Below, in pieces: positions 1 to 8,250 of a stretch of DNA of 64,000 nt. Positions within the stretch are counted from its first letter, which is position 1. Every line of letters begins with the position of its first letter. The notes under the pieces were generated by a model that worked only from the letters and a program-made list of their open reading frames with translations, did no database searches and was not told where the DNA came from. The translations under genes and the position numbers were made by a program. This DNA is from Pseudomonas koreensis (GTDB lineage: Bacteria; Pseudomonadota; Gammaproteobacteria; Pseudomonadales; Pseudomonadaceae), in contig NZ_JAOEJU010000023.1 in NCBI RefSeq assembly GCF_025447595.1, positions 36,327-100,326 of the forward strand. Direction: 5' to 3'.

Positions 1-154
1 CTAGCCGTTAAGAGCCCAATGTCTCACTTCTTGGAAAAAGGCCTGAGCCATGCTTTGAAGGCATTCCTGGCAATGGTTCTTCCGAGTGAAGTTTCAAAGC
101 AAAGCCCTTTCCAAAGTATCGTTCAGCTCACCCGCTAGGAGGCAATCGCTGCAG

Positions 155-817
155 TCAGGCAACTTGGATAAATACTCCCCAGGACCCAAGTAGGGCCCAG
201 AATGACGCAAAAATCCATGGCGTACGGACCGAGAACAACAGTGCTTTTCGATAGCCCTTGTGCGTTGATTCGCGCTCGCAGAACAGTGGCGATTCGTCAT
301 AGGCCATACCCATCAAGGGCTCGCTACGTAACAACTCGCTCTGCTTGTAGTACCAGTGGTCGATGATGTCGTAAGCGGCGCGAATGCCGGGCCATGCATT
401 GAGTGAACTCAATACGCCCAGTAGCGCGAGAAAGGGGGGCACGACGAGGGTGAACAGCTTGCCCCACTCTGGATTGAGATTGCCCATGCTGGAGGCGAAG
501 GCAATGACCAGAAACGACTGAGCGGCGAGGTAGGCGTCGGTTCGATTGGCCAGGATGCTGGTCTCGTACTGGATCTCCCGGCGGTAGAAATCCAGCCGTT
601 CTTTCGGCGAGCCGAACATCTTGGCGTTATGTTCCGTGAGCTCGCTATCACTGGTTTGACTCGTCAGTATTCTTGGCACGAGAAGCGTCCTGGTATTCGC
701 ATTCGCAGACCATTGGGAGACATAGGTCTGCGAAAGGTTCACTTTGAGCGCTGACCTGAAGTGCTCTTCACGCCATGCTTGTGCCTGCGAAAATAAAAGG
801 AATTTTCCTTCGTGCAT
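155..817 (-). CDS. Hypothetical multi-pass inner-membrane protein
   Basis: I do not recognise the family. From the first in-frame ATG the product is 220 residues. That start has a good ribosome site (AGGAG, 5 nt upstream); a later ATG at 619 would give 154 residues and a more typical beginning (MFGSPKERLDFYRREI). Three hydrophobic segments are visible: two close together in the middle (around AAQSFLVIAFASS and LVVPPFLALLGVL) and one at the very C-terminus (around FASFWALLGSWGVF). A charged region lies between the second and third. A short basic helix followed by paired membrane segments resembles small membrane effectors such as SLATT-like proteins, but this is only a resemblance. It is divergent from the diiron oxidase gene, with about 50 nt between the two starts. 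Confidence 0.6.
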   Translation of the reverse strand: MHEGKFLLFSQAQAWREEHFRSALKVNLSQTYVSQWSANANTRTLLVPRILTSQTSDSELTEHNAKMFGSPKERLDFYRREIQYETSILANRTDAYLAAQSFLVIAFASSMGNLNPEWGKLFTLVVPPFLALLGVLSSLNAWPGIRAAYDIIDHWYYKQSELLRSEPLMGMAYDESPLFCERESTHKGYRKALLFSVRTPWIFASFWALLGSWGVFIQVA

Positions 818-869
818 TTCCTCTCCTGTCTATGACGTCCGATCTGCGGTTCCTACGGGGGAGAACTTC

Positions 870-2240
870 ATGACATCGATAGAGTGCCTGAGCGAAACAC
901 AAGTCGCATCTCGTGATGGGCTAACCCGATCTAATCGCGAGGTCTATGAACTGCTGCTGAAGGAAGAGCCTGAGGCAGATGCCGTTGCCTCAATGTTTCT
1001 CCAGCGACACCTGGCAAGTACCAACACCATTGCCAATGAATTGCCGGAAGATCCGGAACAATTGTATGCATGGTCGCAAAGCCGTTGCGCCGCCGTTGCT
1101 GAACAATATGCGTCCTATCTCGGGTCACGTCGGATTGAGGCAGGGCGCCAGTATTTCCAGAACAAATCCCATGCCCTGTACTTTTTGCAGCATGTCGGCC
1201 CAACGAAACTGGTCGATGGCGCCTGGTTGGCGGGGGTGCTGCAACACGTGCAGGACATACGCTTCGATCACTTGCTGGAGATTTATCTCGAGGAGTTGGG
1301 TGATGGCGTGCCGAGCCAGAACCATGTCCGGATCTACCGTCAGCTACTGACCGTGCATGCCTGCGACGATCTGTCTGGCCTGGGTAATGAATGCTTTCTG
1401 CAAGGCGCGATCCAATTGGCGCTGGGCCGTTGCGCCGATTCAATGCTGCCGGAGGTCATAGGCTACAACCTCGGCTATGAGCAACTGCCGTTACACCTGC
1501 TGATCAGCGCCTACGAACTGCATGAACTGGGCATCGACCCACATTACTTCCGCCTGCATGTGACCATCGATAATGCCAGCACGGGGCATGCTCATCGCGC
1601 GGTCCAGGCGCTGCACGACCTCTTGCCGCCGGGGGAACAGCGGGCCGCGTTCTACAGGCGTGTAACCCAGGGCTATCGCTTAAACGATCTTGGGGCAGGC
1701 TCGGCAACCGTCATTCAGGCTTTCGACCTGCAGCGCGAAGTAATGACAATGCTGGAACGCAAAGCCGTGTTCGGCCGACATATGCATTCCGACTACTGCC
1801 GGATCGAAAATCGCACCGTCAATCAATGGCTGGCCACTCCAGGGCAGATGGCGGCCTTTCTTGATGCATTGATCCGTAAAGGCTGGATCAAACGGGGTGA
1901 GGATCCAGTCGAAAGCCGTTTCTGGCAGTTGATCGACGGTAGCCCTGCTGTGATGTTCGGTGTGTTCAGTAGTTACGAAAAGCAACTGATGCATGACTGG
2001 ATCGCCGACGGGTGGCAGAGCGCTAAACAACGCGCGCGAGAGCCAGTCAAGGCCGTCGTTGAACTGGCTGAAGCAGTCAGTGATAGCGAAACCCAAGCCT
2101 TGCAGAGGACTCTGCAAACGCAGTCACCGGTTGAACAGATGAAAACCTTGATCCCATGGCTCGCACCGCAGCGGCATTGGCGTCCGGCAGGGCTTTTTGC
2201 CACCCGCCGCTTCATTGAGCTGCGCAAAGTCATTCGCTGA
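870..2240 (+). CDS. Heme-oxygenase-like diiron oxidase (iron-containing redox enzyme family)
   Basis: The product is a 456-residue protein of the heme-oxygenase-like diiron family (Haem_oxygenas_2 / HDO). Members oxidise small substrates at a non-heme diiron site, for example N-oxygenation or oxidative C-C cleavage. Likely metal ligands sit on three helices: a glutamate pair near residues 141-142 (EELGDG), glutamates near 195 and 204 (EVIGYNLGYE), and the late motif HVTIDNASTGH with H230, D234 and H240. About 200 residues follow the oxidase core, so it is longer than the minimal HDO fold. The ATG at 870 is preferred over an upstream TTG because GGGGGAGA lies just before it. The methyltransferase gene follows after 16 nt, so the two are probably co-transcribed. 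The substrate is unknown. Confidence 0.8.
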   Translation: MTSIECLSETQVASRDGLTRSNREVYELLLKEEPEADAVASMFLQRHLASTNTIANELPEDPEQLYAWSQSRCAAVAEQYASYLGSRRIEAGRQYFQNKSHALYFLQHVGPTKLVDGAWLAGVLQHVQDIRFDHLLEIYLEELGDGVPSQNHVRIYRQLLTVHACDDLSGLGNECFLQGAIQLALGRCADSMLPEVIGYNLGYEQLPLHLLISAYELHELGIDPHYFRLHVTIDNASTGHAHRAVQALHDLLPPGEQRAAFYRRVTQGYRLNDLGAGSATVIQAFDLQREVMTMLERKAVFGRHMHSDYCRIENRTVNQWLATPGQMAAFLDALIRKGWIKRGEDPVESRFWQLIDGSPAVMFGVFSSYEKQLMHDWIADGWQSAKQRAREPVKAVVELAEAVSDSETQALQRTLQTQSPVEQMKTLIPWLAPQRHWRPAGLFATRRFIELRKVIR

Positions 2241-2256
2241 ATATTCAGGAGGCCTC

Positions 2257-3195
2257 ATGTCGGTACAGCAGCGAGTTGACCGTGAATTGATCGAGCTGGG
2301 TTTGCGCTTGCAGCAGGACGGTTACCGATTCACCACCCCGACACCGTTGACGCATGAGAGGGTCTTGCAACGGGCGGATAGGTGCCTGGCCAAGGATCCG
2401 CGTGATGTTTTTGGTTGGTCGATGCCCTTCGATCAAGGGCTTTTCGGCACCGAACGATTTCAGGCACTGGAATGCGCGGGAATTCTCGAACAACAAGACG
2501 GGCTTTGGCGTAGCACCGTTCGCTGGTCATCGTTGAATGATTTGCTGTTCGTTCACTCGTCTTTTCCAACCATACAAAATGACGCAGTGTTTTTTGGGCC
2601 GGACACCTATCGATTTGCCCGGGCTATCAATGCCTACCTGCAACAGCGCGCGACACCAGTCAAACATGCGGTAGACATCGGCTGTGGCGCCGGCGTCGGC
2701 GCGGTACTGATTGCCCAAGCTTATCCGCAGGCTCAGGTGATCGCGGTGGACATCAATCCGCAAGCGCTGCGGCTGACAGCGGTCAACGCTGAACTGGCCG
2801 GCACGGATAATATTGCCATTTACCACAGTGATCTGCTGGCCAGTGTCGAAGGGCGGTTCGACCTAGTGGTGGCCAATCCTCCATACATGAACGACCAACA
2901 GCAGCGCGCCTACCGCCACGGCGGTGGTGCCTTGGGTGAAGCGCTGTCGGTACGTATTGTGCGCGAGGCGCTGCCACGACTAAGTCAGGGGGGGACGCTT
3001 CTGCTTTACACCGGCGTTGCCATGGTCGCTGGCGAGGATCCTTTTCTGGCGATGATCGGATCAATGCTGGGCAGTGACTTCAGTTGGACTTATGTTGAAC
3101 TCGATCCGGATGTCTTTGGAGAAGAACTTCTAAAACCCGAATATGAAAAGGTCGAGCGCATCGCGGTAACGCTGCTAACGGTCAGTCGAAACTAA
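2257..3195 (+). CDS. Class I SAM-dependent methyltransferase (NPPY type)
   Basis: The product is 312 residues with a C-terminal Rossmann methyltransferase domain. Motif I is VDIGCGAG (residues 139-146), motif II is around VIAVDINP (161-168) and the catalytic NPPY is at 207-210. NPPY is typical of enzymes that methylate a planar nitrogen or amide, such as PrmC/HemK and RlmG-like enzymes. The N-terminal 120 residues have no motif I can name and may recognise the substrate. The start is set by a strong AGGAGG at 2246-2252. It lies 16 nt after the diiron oxidase gene, so the two probably act on the same molecule or protein. A specific product cannot be inferred from sequence. Confidence 0.8.
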   Translation: MSVQQRVDRELIELGLRLQQDGYRFTTPTPLTHERVLQRADRCLAKDPRDVFGWSMPFDQGLFGTERFQALECAGILEQQDGLWRSTVRWSSLNDLLFVHSSFPTIQNDAVFFGPDTYRFARAINAYLQQRATPVKHAVDIGCGAGVGAVLIAQAYPQAQVIAVDINPQALRLTAVNAELAGTDNIAIYHSDLLASVEGRFDLVVANPPYMNDQQQRAYRHGGGALGEALSVRIVREALPRLSQGGTLLLYTGVAMVAGEDPFLAMIGSMLGSDFSWTYVELDPDVFGEELLKPEYEKVERIAVTLLTVSRN

Positions 3196-3314
3196 ACGAG
3201 ACTGAGTGGTCAGCCGAGCAGCAACCCTCCTCAGGAAACCGCTAGTCGCTCAATGGGAACGTGGAGAAAGTGCCACCGTCAACTGGAAATACAAGCTCAA
3301 GAGGTCACCTCTAA

Positions 3315-3539
3315 ATGTTCGCCGAGAAAAAGAAAAAAGCACTGACGGAGTGGCTGCAACTGGCACGAAATCCCGAGCCTCAAATGTCGATTGAGGAACA
3401 GTATGACGAGCTCCTAAAGATGGCTGACGAAATGGAAGAAGCAGGGCTCGTTTCAGCCATGGAGTGGAGACAGCTGATCCGAGACGCTGGCACCATTTTT
3501 GACTACGAGAGAGATAGATTTGAGAGCGAAATGAACTGA
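3315..3539 (+). CDS. Small acidic hypothetical protein
   Basis: A 74-residue protein, highly charged and predicted helical, with no membrane segment. The first residues are lysine-rich (MFAEKKKKALTEW) and the rest is acidic (EEQYDELLKMADEMEEAG), ending in a further helix. I do not recognise a family. The ribosome site is weak (AGAGGT, about 6 nt before the ATG). The coherent amphipathic composition favours a real gene, but no neighbour suggests a role. Confidence 0.45.
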   Translation: MFAEKKKKALTEWLQLARNPEPQMSIEEQYDELLKMADEMEEAGLVSAMEWRQLIRDAGTIFDYERDRFESEMN

Positions 3540-3727
3540 GCGGCCGCATTCGGCCATAAGCGATCATCCAGATATTCAGCGTCCACAATCTTCCTTTGAG
3601 CCACTAGATATTGTGGCTCATCACGCTTAGACACATCCGGTCTAGTCGTATCTTTATCTATTAACCTCAGTGTCCTAGGCTTGCAGATGCGCCTCCGAGC
3701 GTGACCTTTCAGCAGCGGGAGAACGGC

Positions 3728-4852
3728 ATGAGGCTTTCGACGTTCATTTTTTTGAACATGGAGTCGATCTTCGTTGAGTGGGAGCATTTCGCTCGGACGG
3801 TGGTCACTCCTGTGCCAATTTCGGATCAGAAAGGCCTCAGAAATCACGCTCAGCAGATTCTTCATCGCGTTGCATCGGACATGCGTAAGTTTCAGACAGA
3901 GCAGGAGCAGATCGATAAATCGCAGGGCCGAGCGCCACCAGAAGATGAAGAGACACCAGCGCAAACTCACGCCGTACTGCGATTGATGGACGGCTTCACG
4001 CTTGACCAGATGGTTTCGGAATATCGTGCGCTGCGTTCAACGGTACTAAGGCTTTGGTTGGCTGAAGTGTTTTCGGGTGAAAGTCACCAGTTGCAGGACA
4101 TGATCCGTTTTAATGAAGCGATAGATCAGGCATTGGTTGAGTCCATTGCTTCCTATGGTCGAGCCGTCGAGACCACGCGAAAAATGGTATTGGGCGTACT
4201 TGGTCATGATTTGCGCAGCCCTCTGGGTGCCATCATGATGTCCGCGGATTTGCTTCAACGGTCCAGCGAAAACACCGATCGGCGTTCGCACCTGTCGACC
4301 CAAATTGGCGTCAGCGTGCGTCGGGCCAATCAGATTGTTGATGACCTGCTGGATCTTGCGCGGTCCAACCTCGGTAATGGAATTCCGGTAAACAAGCAGC
4401 AGATTGACCTTAGTGCCGTTTGCCAATCCATTCTGGCTGAGGTCGCCGCTCGCTTCCCCGATACTGAAATAGCGCTGACTGACGCCGCCACCGTTGTAGG
4501 TCAATTCGATCCGCTGCGGATAGAACAGGCATTTTCCAACTTGGTGAACAATGCTGTTCAGCATGGTGACCGTCAGCAGCCTATTCGAGCATCACTGAAA
4601 AAATCTGCAAGAGAAGTGCATTTCACGGTGCAAAATTTTGGTGATCCCATCCCCGCAAGCGCAATGCCTTTTCTGTTCACGCCAGAAGGGCGTTACTCTT
4701 CGTTTGCCGAGAACGAAAACGGGCCGTCAGCGGGCTTGGGGCTAGGACTGTTTATCGCCGCAGAAGTCGTGAAAGGTCACGGCGGAGAAATAGGTGTCGA
4801 GTCATCATTAGAGCTGGGTACGACGTTCACTGTGACGCTTCCTCTTGCCTGA
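3728..4852 (+). CDS. Cytosolic sensor histidine kinase (RsbRD-like N-terminus)
   Basis: A 374-residue soluble histidine kinase. The first ~150 residues are helical and resemble RsbRD-type input domains (HAQQILHRVASDM region), with no membrane segment. The dimerisation/phosphoacceptor helix carries the H-box GHDLRSPLGAI. The ATPase domain has an N-box (LVNNAVQHG) and a glycine-rich lid (GLGLGLFIAAEVVKGHGG), ending in the usual TFTVTLPL. The ATG at 3728 is favoured over an upstream GTG because GGGAGAA precedes it. No response regulator gene is adjacent, so it is an orphan kinase that may signal to a distant regulator. The stimulus is unknown. Confidence 0.85.
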   Translation: MRLSTFIFLNMESIFVEWEHFARTVVTPVPISDQKGLRNHAQQILHRVASDMRKFQTEQEQIDKSQGRAPPEDEETPAQTHAVLRLMDGFTLDQMVSEYRALRSTVLRLWLAEVFSGESHQLQDMIRFNEAIDQALVESIASYGRAVETTRKMVLGVLGHDLRSPLGAIMMSADLLQRSSENTDRRSHLSTQIGVSVRRANQIVDDLLDLARSNLGNGIPVNKQQIDLSAVCQSILAEVAARFPDTEIALTDAATVVGQFDPLRIEQAFSNLVNNAVQHGDRQQPIRASLKKSAREVHFTVQNFGDPIPASAMPFLFTPEGRYSSFAENENGPSAGLGLGLFIAAEVVKGHGGEIGVESSLELGTTFTVTLPLA

Positions 4853-4909
4853 TGTAGGCAGCACACAGGTCGTGCACGTTTTAATGCTTAATCTCACCAA
4901 GTAACCCGC

Positions 4910-5119
4910 TCATCGACGTGAGTTGTCACTACCCGCTGCCGCGTGGAGATCTTCCCAGGGTTTCATTCCAGTATGGACGTTTGGGCAAGTGGGCGCATGC
5001 TCAAAGGCAGCACCTTTATCGCGTTCGGCTTGAGAAGCACCACATCCCCTGCAAACCACCACCCCGTTTCGCAGCGTCCAGCGTTGGCTCCACGAAACAA
5101 GCATGTCAGCTGTCGACAT
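4910..5119 (-). CDS. Small cysteine-containing hypothetical protein
   Basis: A 69-residue soluble protein with a CxxCG pair (VVCRGCGASQ), a later His/Cys pair (EHAPTCPNVH) and a conserved-looking MKPWEDL near the C-terminus. The CxxC...H...C spacing could bind one zinc ion as a small ribbon, which is inference. The start ATG at 5117-5119 has GGAG 7 nt upstream; an alternative start is the Met at about 5104. It is transcribed divergently from the small gene at 5263. I do not recall a named family. Confidence 0.55.
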   Translation of the reverse strand: MSTADMLVSWSQRWTLRNGVVVCRGCGASQAERDKGAAFEHAPTCPNVHTGMKPWEDLHAAAGSDNSRR

Positions 5120-5262
5120 AGGATTGCTCCGAAATCTGTACAGTATCCTGAGGTTTGTACAATAAATTTGGCGTTTGTTTCAACGATGTCAATTGGTCAG
5201 CAAATGTTCTGAATTATTTGCATGCTCCCATGATCCTTTGCTTATGAGCATAGGAGAGTGTC

Positions 5263-5511
5263 GTGAGCAAAGTCAGTTCGTGGATAGTTGAATACAAGTG
5301 TCATGGCATTCCCACGTCTTTCGTAATTCGTGCCGGCGAAATGAGTAATGCACATGCTTGGCACTGGGCGTGCTGTGATGCAGGAGTCGCTCCGATACCC
5401 AAACCCGGCAAACCACCGTTGAAGCGCATGTCCAAGCCAATGGCTGAGCGCTTCGGGGTCACAGATGTCCTCTGGCGAGAACCTGCTCCACTCGTGTGGG
5501 ACGAGGTTTAG
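5263..5511 (+). CDS. Small DUF6555-like Pseudomonas protein
   Basis: An 82-residue soluble protein starting at GTG with a clear AGGAGAG ribosome site. It is aromatic-rich near the N-terminus (WIVEYKCHGIP, HAWHWACCDAGV) and has a proline/lysine stretch followed by a C-terminal DVLWREP motif. From memory it matches a family of small Pseudomonas proteins (DUF6555) of unknown function. A second small reading frame begins 3 nt after its stop, so the two probably formed an operon. Confidence 0.6.
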   Translation: MSKVSSWIVEYKCHGIPTSFVIRAGEMSNAHAWHWACCDAGVAPIPKPGKPPLKRMSKPMAERFGVTDVLWREPAPLVWDEV

Positions 5512-5514
5512 AAC

Positions 5515-5753
5515 ATGAAGCATCCATTGACCAGGCAAAACGCTGACCGTAGCTGGGATGCGGAAATGGCACTCAACACGCAGTGTTTCGTGATGCGGAT
5601 ATCTTGGATGACGCTGCGTATCTGATCATCGACGCCGGCACAACCAGTAGCGAAATCTGGCAGCGGTTTTCTCAAGCCAAAGCTTTAGCTGATGAGAAAA
5701 GGAATGCTGCGTATCAAGACTGGATACGTATCAAACGGCAGATGGTGGACTGA
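5515..5753 (+). pseudogene. Small downstream gene, apparently frameshifted
   Basis: An ATG 3 nt after the preceding stop opens a frame reading MKHPLTRQNADRSWDAEMALN and ending after 36 codons. A neighbouring frame then gives a coherent protein (AVFRDADILDDAAYLIIDAG, then WQRFSQAKALADEKRNAAYQDW) to the stop at 5751-5753. The protein-like half has no ATG start; its only candidate is the GTG at 5583. The simplest reading is one small gene broken by a single-base change near 5571-5590. Alternatively, it is a short GTG-started gene of 56 residues. Confidence 0.4.
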
Positions 5754-6162
5754 TTGATATTGGCAGCGTGCGGTCTGTTTTTTCTGTGCGAGCGCATGAC
5801 GGTCAATGACAGCCTCATGCATTGGTTGGGGATGGGTGGGCCACGATTGGTCGGTTAGCGACCGTCGAACATTTGTATATCCACTCCAACGAAAAAAACA
5901 AACCTTTGACCCGTCTCGGACTCCACCCTATAGCGACACTGACGTCATGCAGCCTCCAGAGTAAACCAATGAATACTCTATTCCTAAAGCAGATCAGCTT
6001 ATCCCTCGCCTCGGGTAAGGCTGCGTTGCCAATAATAGCGGCGTCCTCGCCTGGGGCCGCCTATGCCTGAAATCATCTGTTATCAATGGCACATGCTCAC
6101 GCCTCTGTGAGCGTAGCGATGATGCATGGAAAAACCGGTCAATCGAGAGGAGGTCAACCATC
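5754..6162. other. Non-coding stretch, no gene seen
   Basis: About 400 nt between the small-gene pair and the DUF7218 gene. Short open frames here have no recognisable protein character. It must contain the promoter of the downstream gene. A strong ribosome site (GAGAGGAGG) lies at its right end. I see no convincing hairpin or RNA gene. Confidence 0.4.
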
Positions 6163-6540
6163 ATGCCGCGTGGAGATAAAGACAAGTACACCGACAAGCA
6201 GAAGCGTAAGGCCGAGCATATCGAGGAGAGCTACGAGGCCAAGGGCGTTTCAAAGGATGAATCTGAGGCACGCGCCTGGGCCACAGTCAACAAGCAGTCC
6301 GGCGGCGGGGAACGCAAGGGTGGCTCTGGACAAAAGACCAGCGAGTCAATCAAGAAGAAGGCCCGGAAGTCTTCTGGCAAACGTGCCGCCGCCACTCGCA
6401 AGGGGGAGCCGCGGCCCAATCAGCAACTGGAAGATATGACCAAAGCCGAACTCATGGACCGAGCACGCAAGCATCACATCGCGGGGCGCTCGACCATGCG
6501 CAAAAGCGAACTTGTCGAAGCTTTGCACAAAGTCGGCTGA
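6163..6540 (+). CDS. DUF7218 protein with Rho-N/SAP-like C-terminus
   Basis: A 125-residue, strongly basic soluble protein. The N-terminal half (MPRGDKDKYTDKQKRKAEHI and SEARAWATVNK) matches, from memory, the DUF7218 family often labelled plasmid stabilisation protein. A Gly/Lys-rich linker joins it to a C-terminal helix pair (MTKAELMDRARKHHIAGRSTMRKSELVEAL). This resembles the Rho termination factor N-terminal or SAP nucleic-acid-binding fold. Both halves point to DNA or RNA binding. The ATG is preceded by GAGGAGG. Such genes often sit in stress-protection clusters, which fits the neighbours. Confidence 0.7.
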   Translation: MPRGDKDKYTDKQKRKAEHIEESYEAKGVSKDESEARAWATVNKQSGGGERKGGSGQKTSESIKKKARKSSGKRAAATRKGEPRPNQQLEDMTKAELMDRARKHHIAGRSTMRKSELVEALHKVG

Positions 6541-6861
6541 GCCTGAAAGAGAGAGCGTCGCGTGCAGAGAGGGAGTGACCCGGTGGACAAGAGTGTGGAT
6601 CACTTCGGCCGAATCGACATCTTATGCTTATGCCACAGAGTCCCCTTCACTGCATTTACTCAACGGCTGAATACTAAAACCGGAAAGCGTAGGGTTATTT
6701 GAAACGAGTAGGGTGAGCGGCGCGAATGGGCCTGACATCCCGTAGCTCTTTTCAGGATAAGGTCGAGATATTGGAATCATCGGGCCGCTGAACAGGTCAA
6801 CCGGCAAATGCATCAGCGGACGCCTTCATGCTCATTTCAGCCCATACCCTCGGCAAGTTTC
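6541..6861. other. Non-coding leader of the cydAB operon
   Basis: About 320 nt with no convincing gene. I saw no TTGAT-N4-ATCAA type Anr/Fnr site. The ribosome site before cydA is poor, and in-frame codons run upstream to 6808, so a longer start cannot be excluded. Confidence 0.4.
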
Positions 6862-8235
6862 ATGAACGCGATTGATAGCGCCCTGATGGTCGCGCGGGCG
6901 CAGTTTGCGATCACTATCAGTTTCCATATCGTCCTGGCGGCGCTGACCATCGGTCTGGCGAGTTTCCTGATGGTGCTTGAGGCCCTGTGGTTACGCAGCG
7001 GCAGGGCTGTGTATCTGGATGTCTACCGCTACTGGCTGAAAATCTTCGCGCTCAATGTGGCGGTGGGCACGGCGTCGGGGCTGATTCTGGAGTACCAGTT
7101 CGGGCTCAACTGGTCGCGCTTGTCGACGCAGGCGGGCGATATCATCGGCCCCTTGATGTTCTACGAGGTGCTGGCGGCTTTTTTCCTCGAGGCCGGTTTT
7201 CTGGGAGTCATGCTGTTCGGCTTGAACAAGGTTGGCCCGCGTCTGCATTTCTTCGCCACCTGCGCCGTTGCGGCGGGCTCTTTGATCAGTGCTTTCTGGA
7301 TTCTGTCGGCCAATTCGTGGATGCAGACACCCGCCGGTTACTCGATAGCTGCCGATGGTCGGTTCATTGCCCGGGACTGGTGGGCGATCATCTTCAATCC
7401 GTCCTTTCCATACCGGTTCGCGCACATGACCCTGGCCACGCTGCTGGGTACGGCCACGCTGCTGGCCGGGGCCAGCGCCTGGCAGTTACTGCATGCACCC
7501 GAGAATCCAAGGGCCCGGCTGACCTATTCTATGGCGCTCTGGGCACTTGCAGTGCTGATCCCGGTGCAGATCGTGGTCGGTGATCTGCATGGCGAACACA
7601 GCCTCGAGTACCAGCCGCAAAAGGTCGCCGCCATCGAGGGCACATGGACGCGTCCACCCGAGGGCGCGGGCGAGCCGTTGCGTCTGTTCGCAATCCCTGA
7701 CATGGACCAGCGGCGTAATCATTGGGAGGTGGCGATCCCGCGCATTGCGTCCTTGTATTTGCACCACGACTTGAGCAGCACGATCCCGGCGCTCGATGAA
7801 TTTCCGGCGCAGGACATCCCGCCGGTGCCGGCCGTGTTTTTTGCCTTTCGGGCGATGGTCGGTCTGGGCCTGTTGATGCTGGGGCAGGGCGTCATCAGCC
7901 TGGTACTGCGTTGGCGCGGTCGCTTGTACGCGGCGCGCTGGATGCTTCGAGTCAGTGTCTGGATGGCGCCGGCGGGAATGCTGGCGATGCTCTGCGGCTG
8001 GGTGGTCACCGAAGTGGGGCGTCAGCCGTTCACCGTCTATGGTCTGTTGCGCACGGCCGACAGCCTTTCGTTCGTGTCCCGGGCGCAGGTCGTCAGCGCC
8101 ACGTGGACCATTTTGCTGTTCTATCTGGCGACTTTCGGGATCGGTCTGTGGGTGCTGCTGCGCCTGTTGCGCCAGCCGCCCTGCGAGCACGAAGAAGGGC
8201 CGCAACCTGCTCTCGCTCGGGAAACCGGCAAATGA
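6862..8235 (+). CDS. cydA: Cytochrome bd-type ubiquinol oxidase subunit I
   Basis: A 457-residue polytopic membrane protein, subunit I of a bd-type quinol oxidase that reduces oxygen to water without pumping protons. Likely heme ligands are the histidine in ISFHIVLAA near the N-terminus, the histidine in RFAHMTLATLLG, and a methionine before the GWVVTEVGRQPF signature. It is shorter than E. coli CydA (522 residues), consistent with the short Q-loop of the cyanide-insensitive (Cio-like) branch. The ATG at 6862 (MNAIDSALMVARAQF) is chosen because it gives the usual family N-terminus, although its ribosome site is weak. cydB follows after 15 nt. No CydX-like small gene is seen. Confidence 0.9.
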   Translation: MNAIDSALMVARAQFAITISFHIVLAALTIGLASFLMVLEALWLRSGRAVYLDVYRYWLKIFALNVAVGTASGLILEYQFGLNWSRLSTQAGDIIGPLMFYEVLAAFFLEAGFLGVMLFGLNKVGPRLHFFATCAVAAGSLISAFWILSANSWMQTPAGYSIAADGRFIARDWWAIIFNPSFPYRFAHMTLATLLGTATLLAGASAWQLLHAPENPRARLTYSMALWALAVLIPVQIVVGDLHGEHSLEYQPQKVAAIEGTWTRPPEGAGEPLRLFAIPDMDQRRNHWEVAIPRIASLYLHHDLSSTIPALDEFPAQDIPPVPAVFFAFRAMVGLGLLMLGQGVISLVLRWRGRLYAARWMLRVSVWMAPAGMLAMLCGWVVTEVGRQPFTVYGLLRTADSLSFVSRAQVVSATWTILLFYLATFGIGLWVLLRLLRQPPCEHEEGPQPALARETGK

Positions 8236-8250
8236 TGAGGCTAGAAGCGC

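Noticed and set aside
5137..5161. TGTACA-N13-TGTACA inverted repeat considered as a LexA-like operator
   Set aside because: Spacing and sequence do not fit CTGT-N8-ACAG. It may be a regulator site for the divergent small genes, but nothing identifies the regulator.
5822..6070. 82-codon open frame before the DUF7218 gene
   Set aside because: No ribosome site and the translation looks random.
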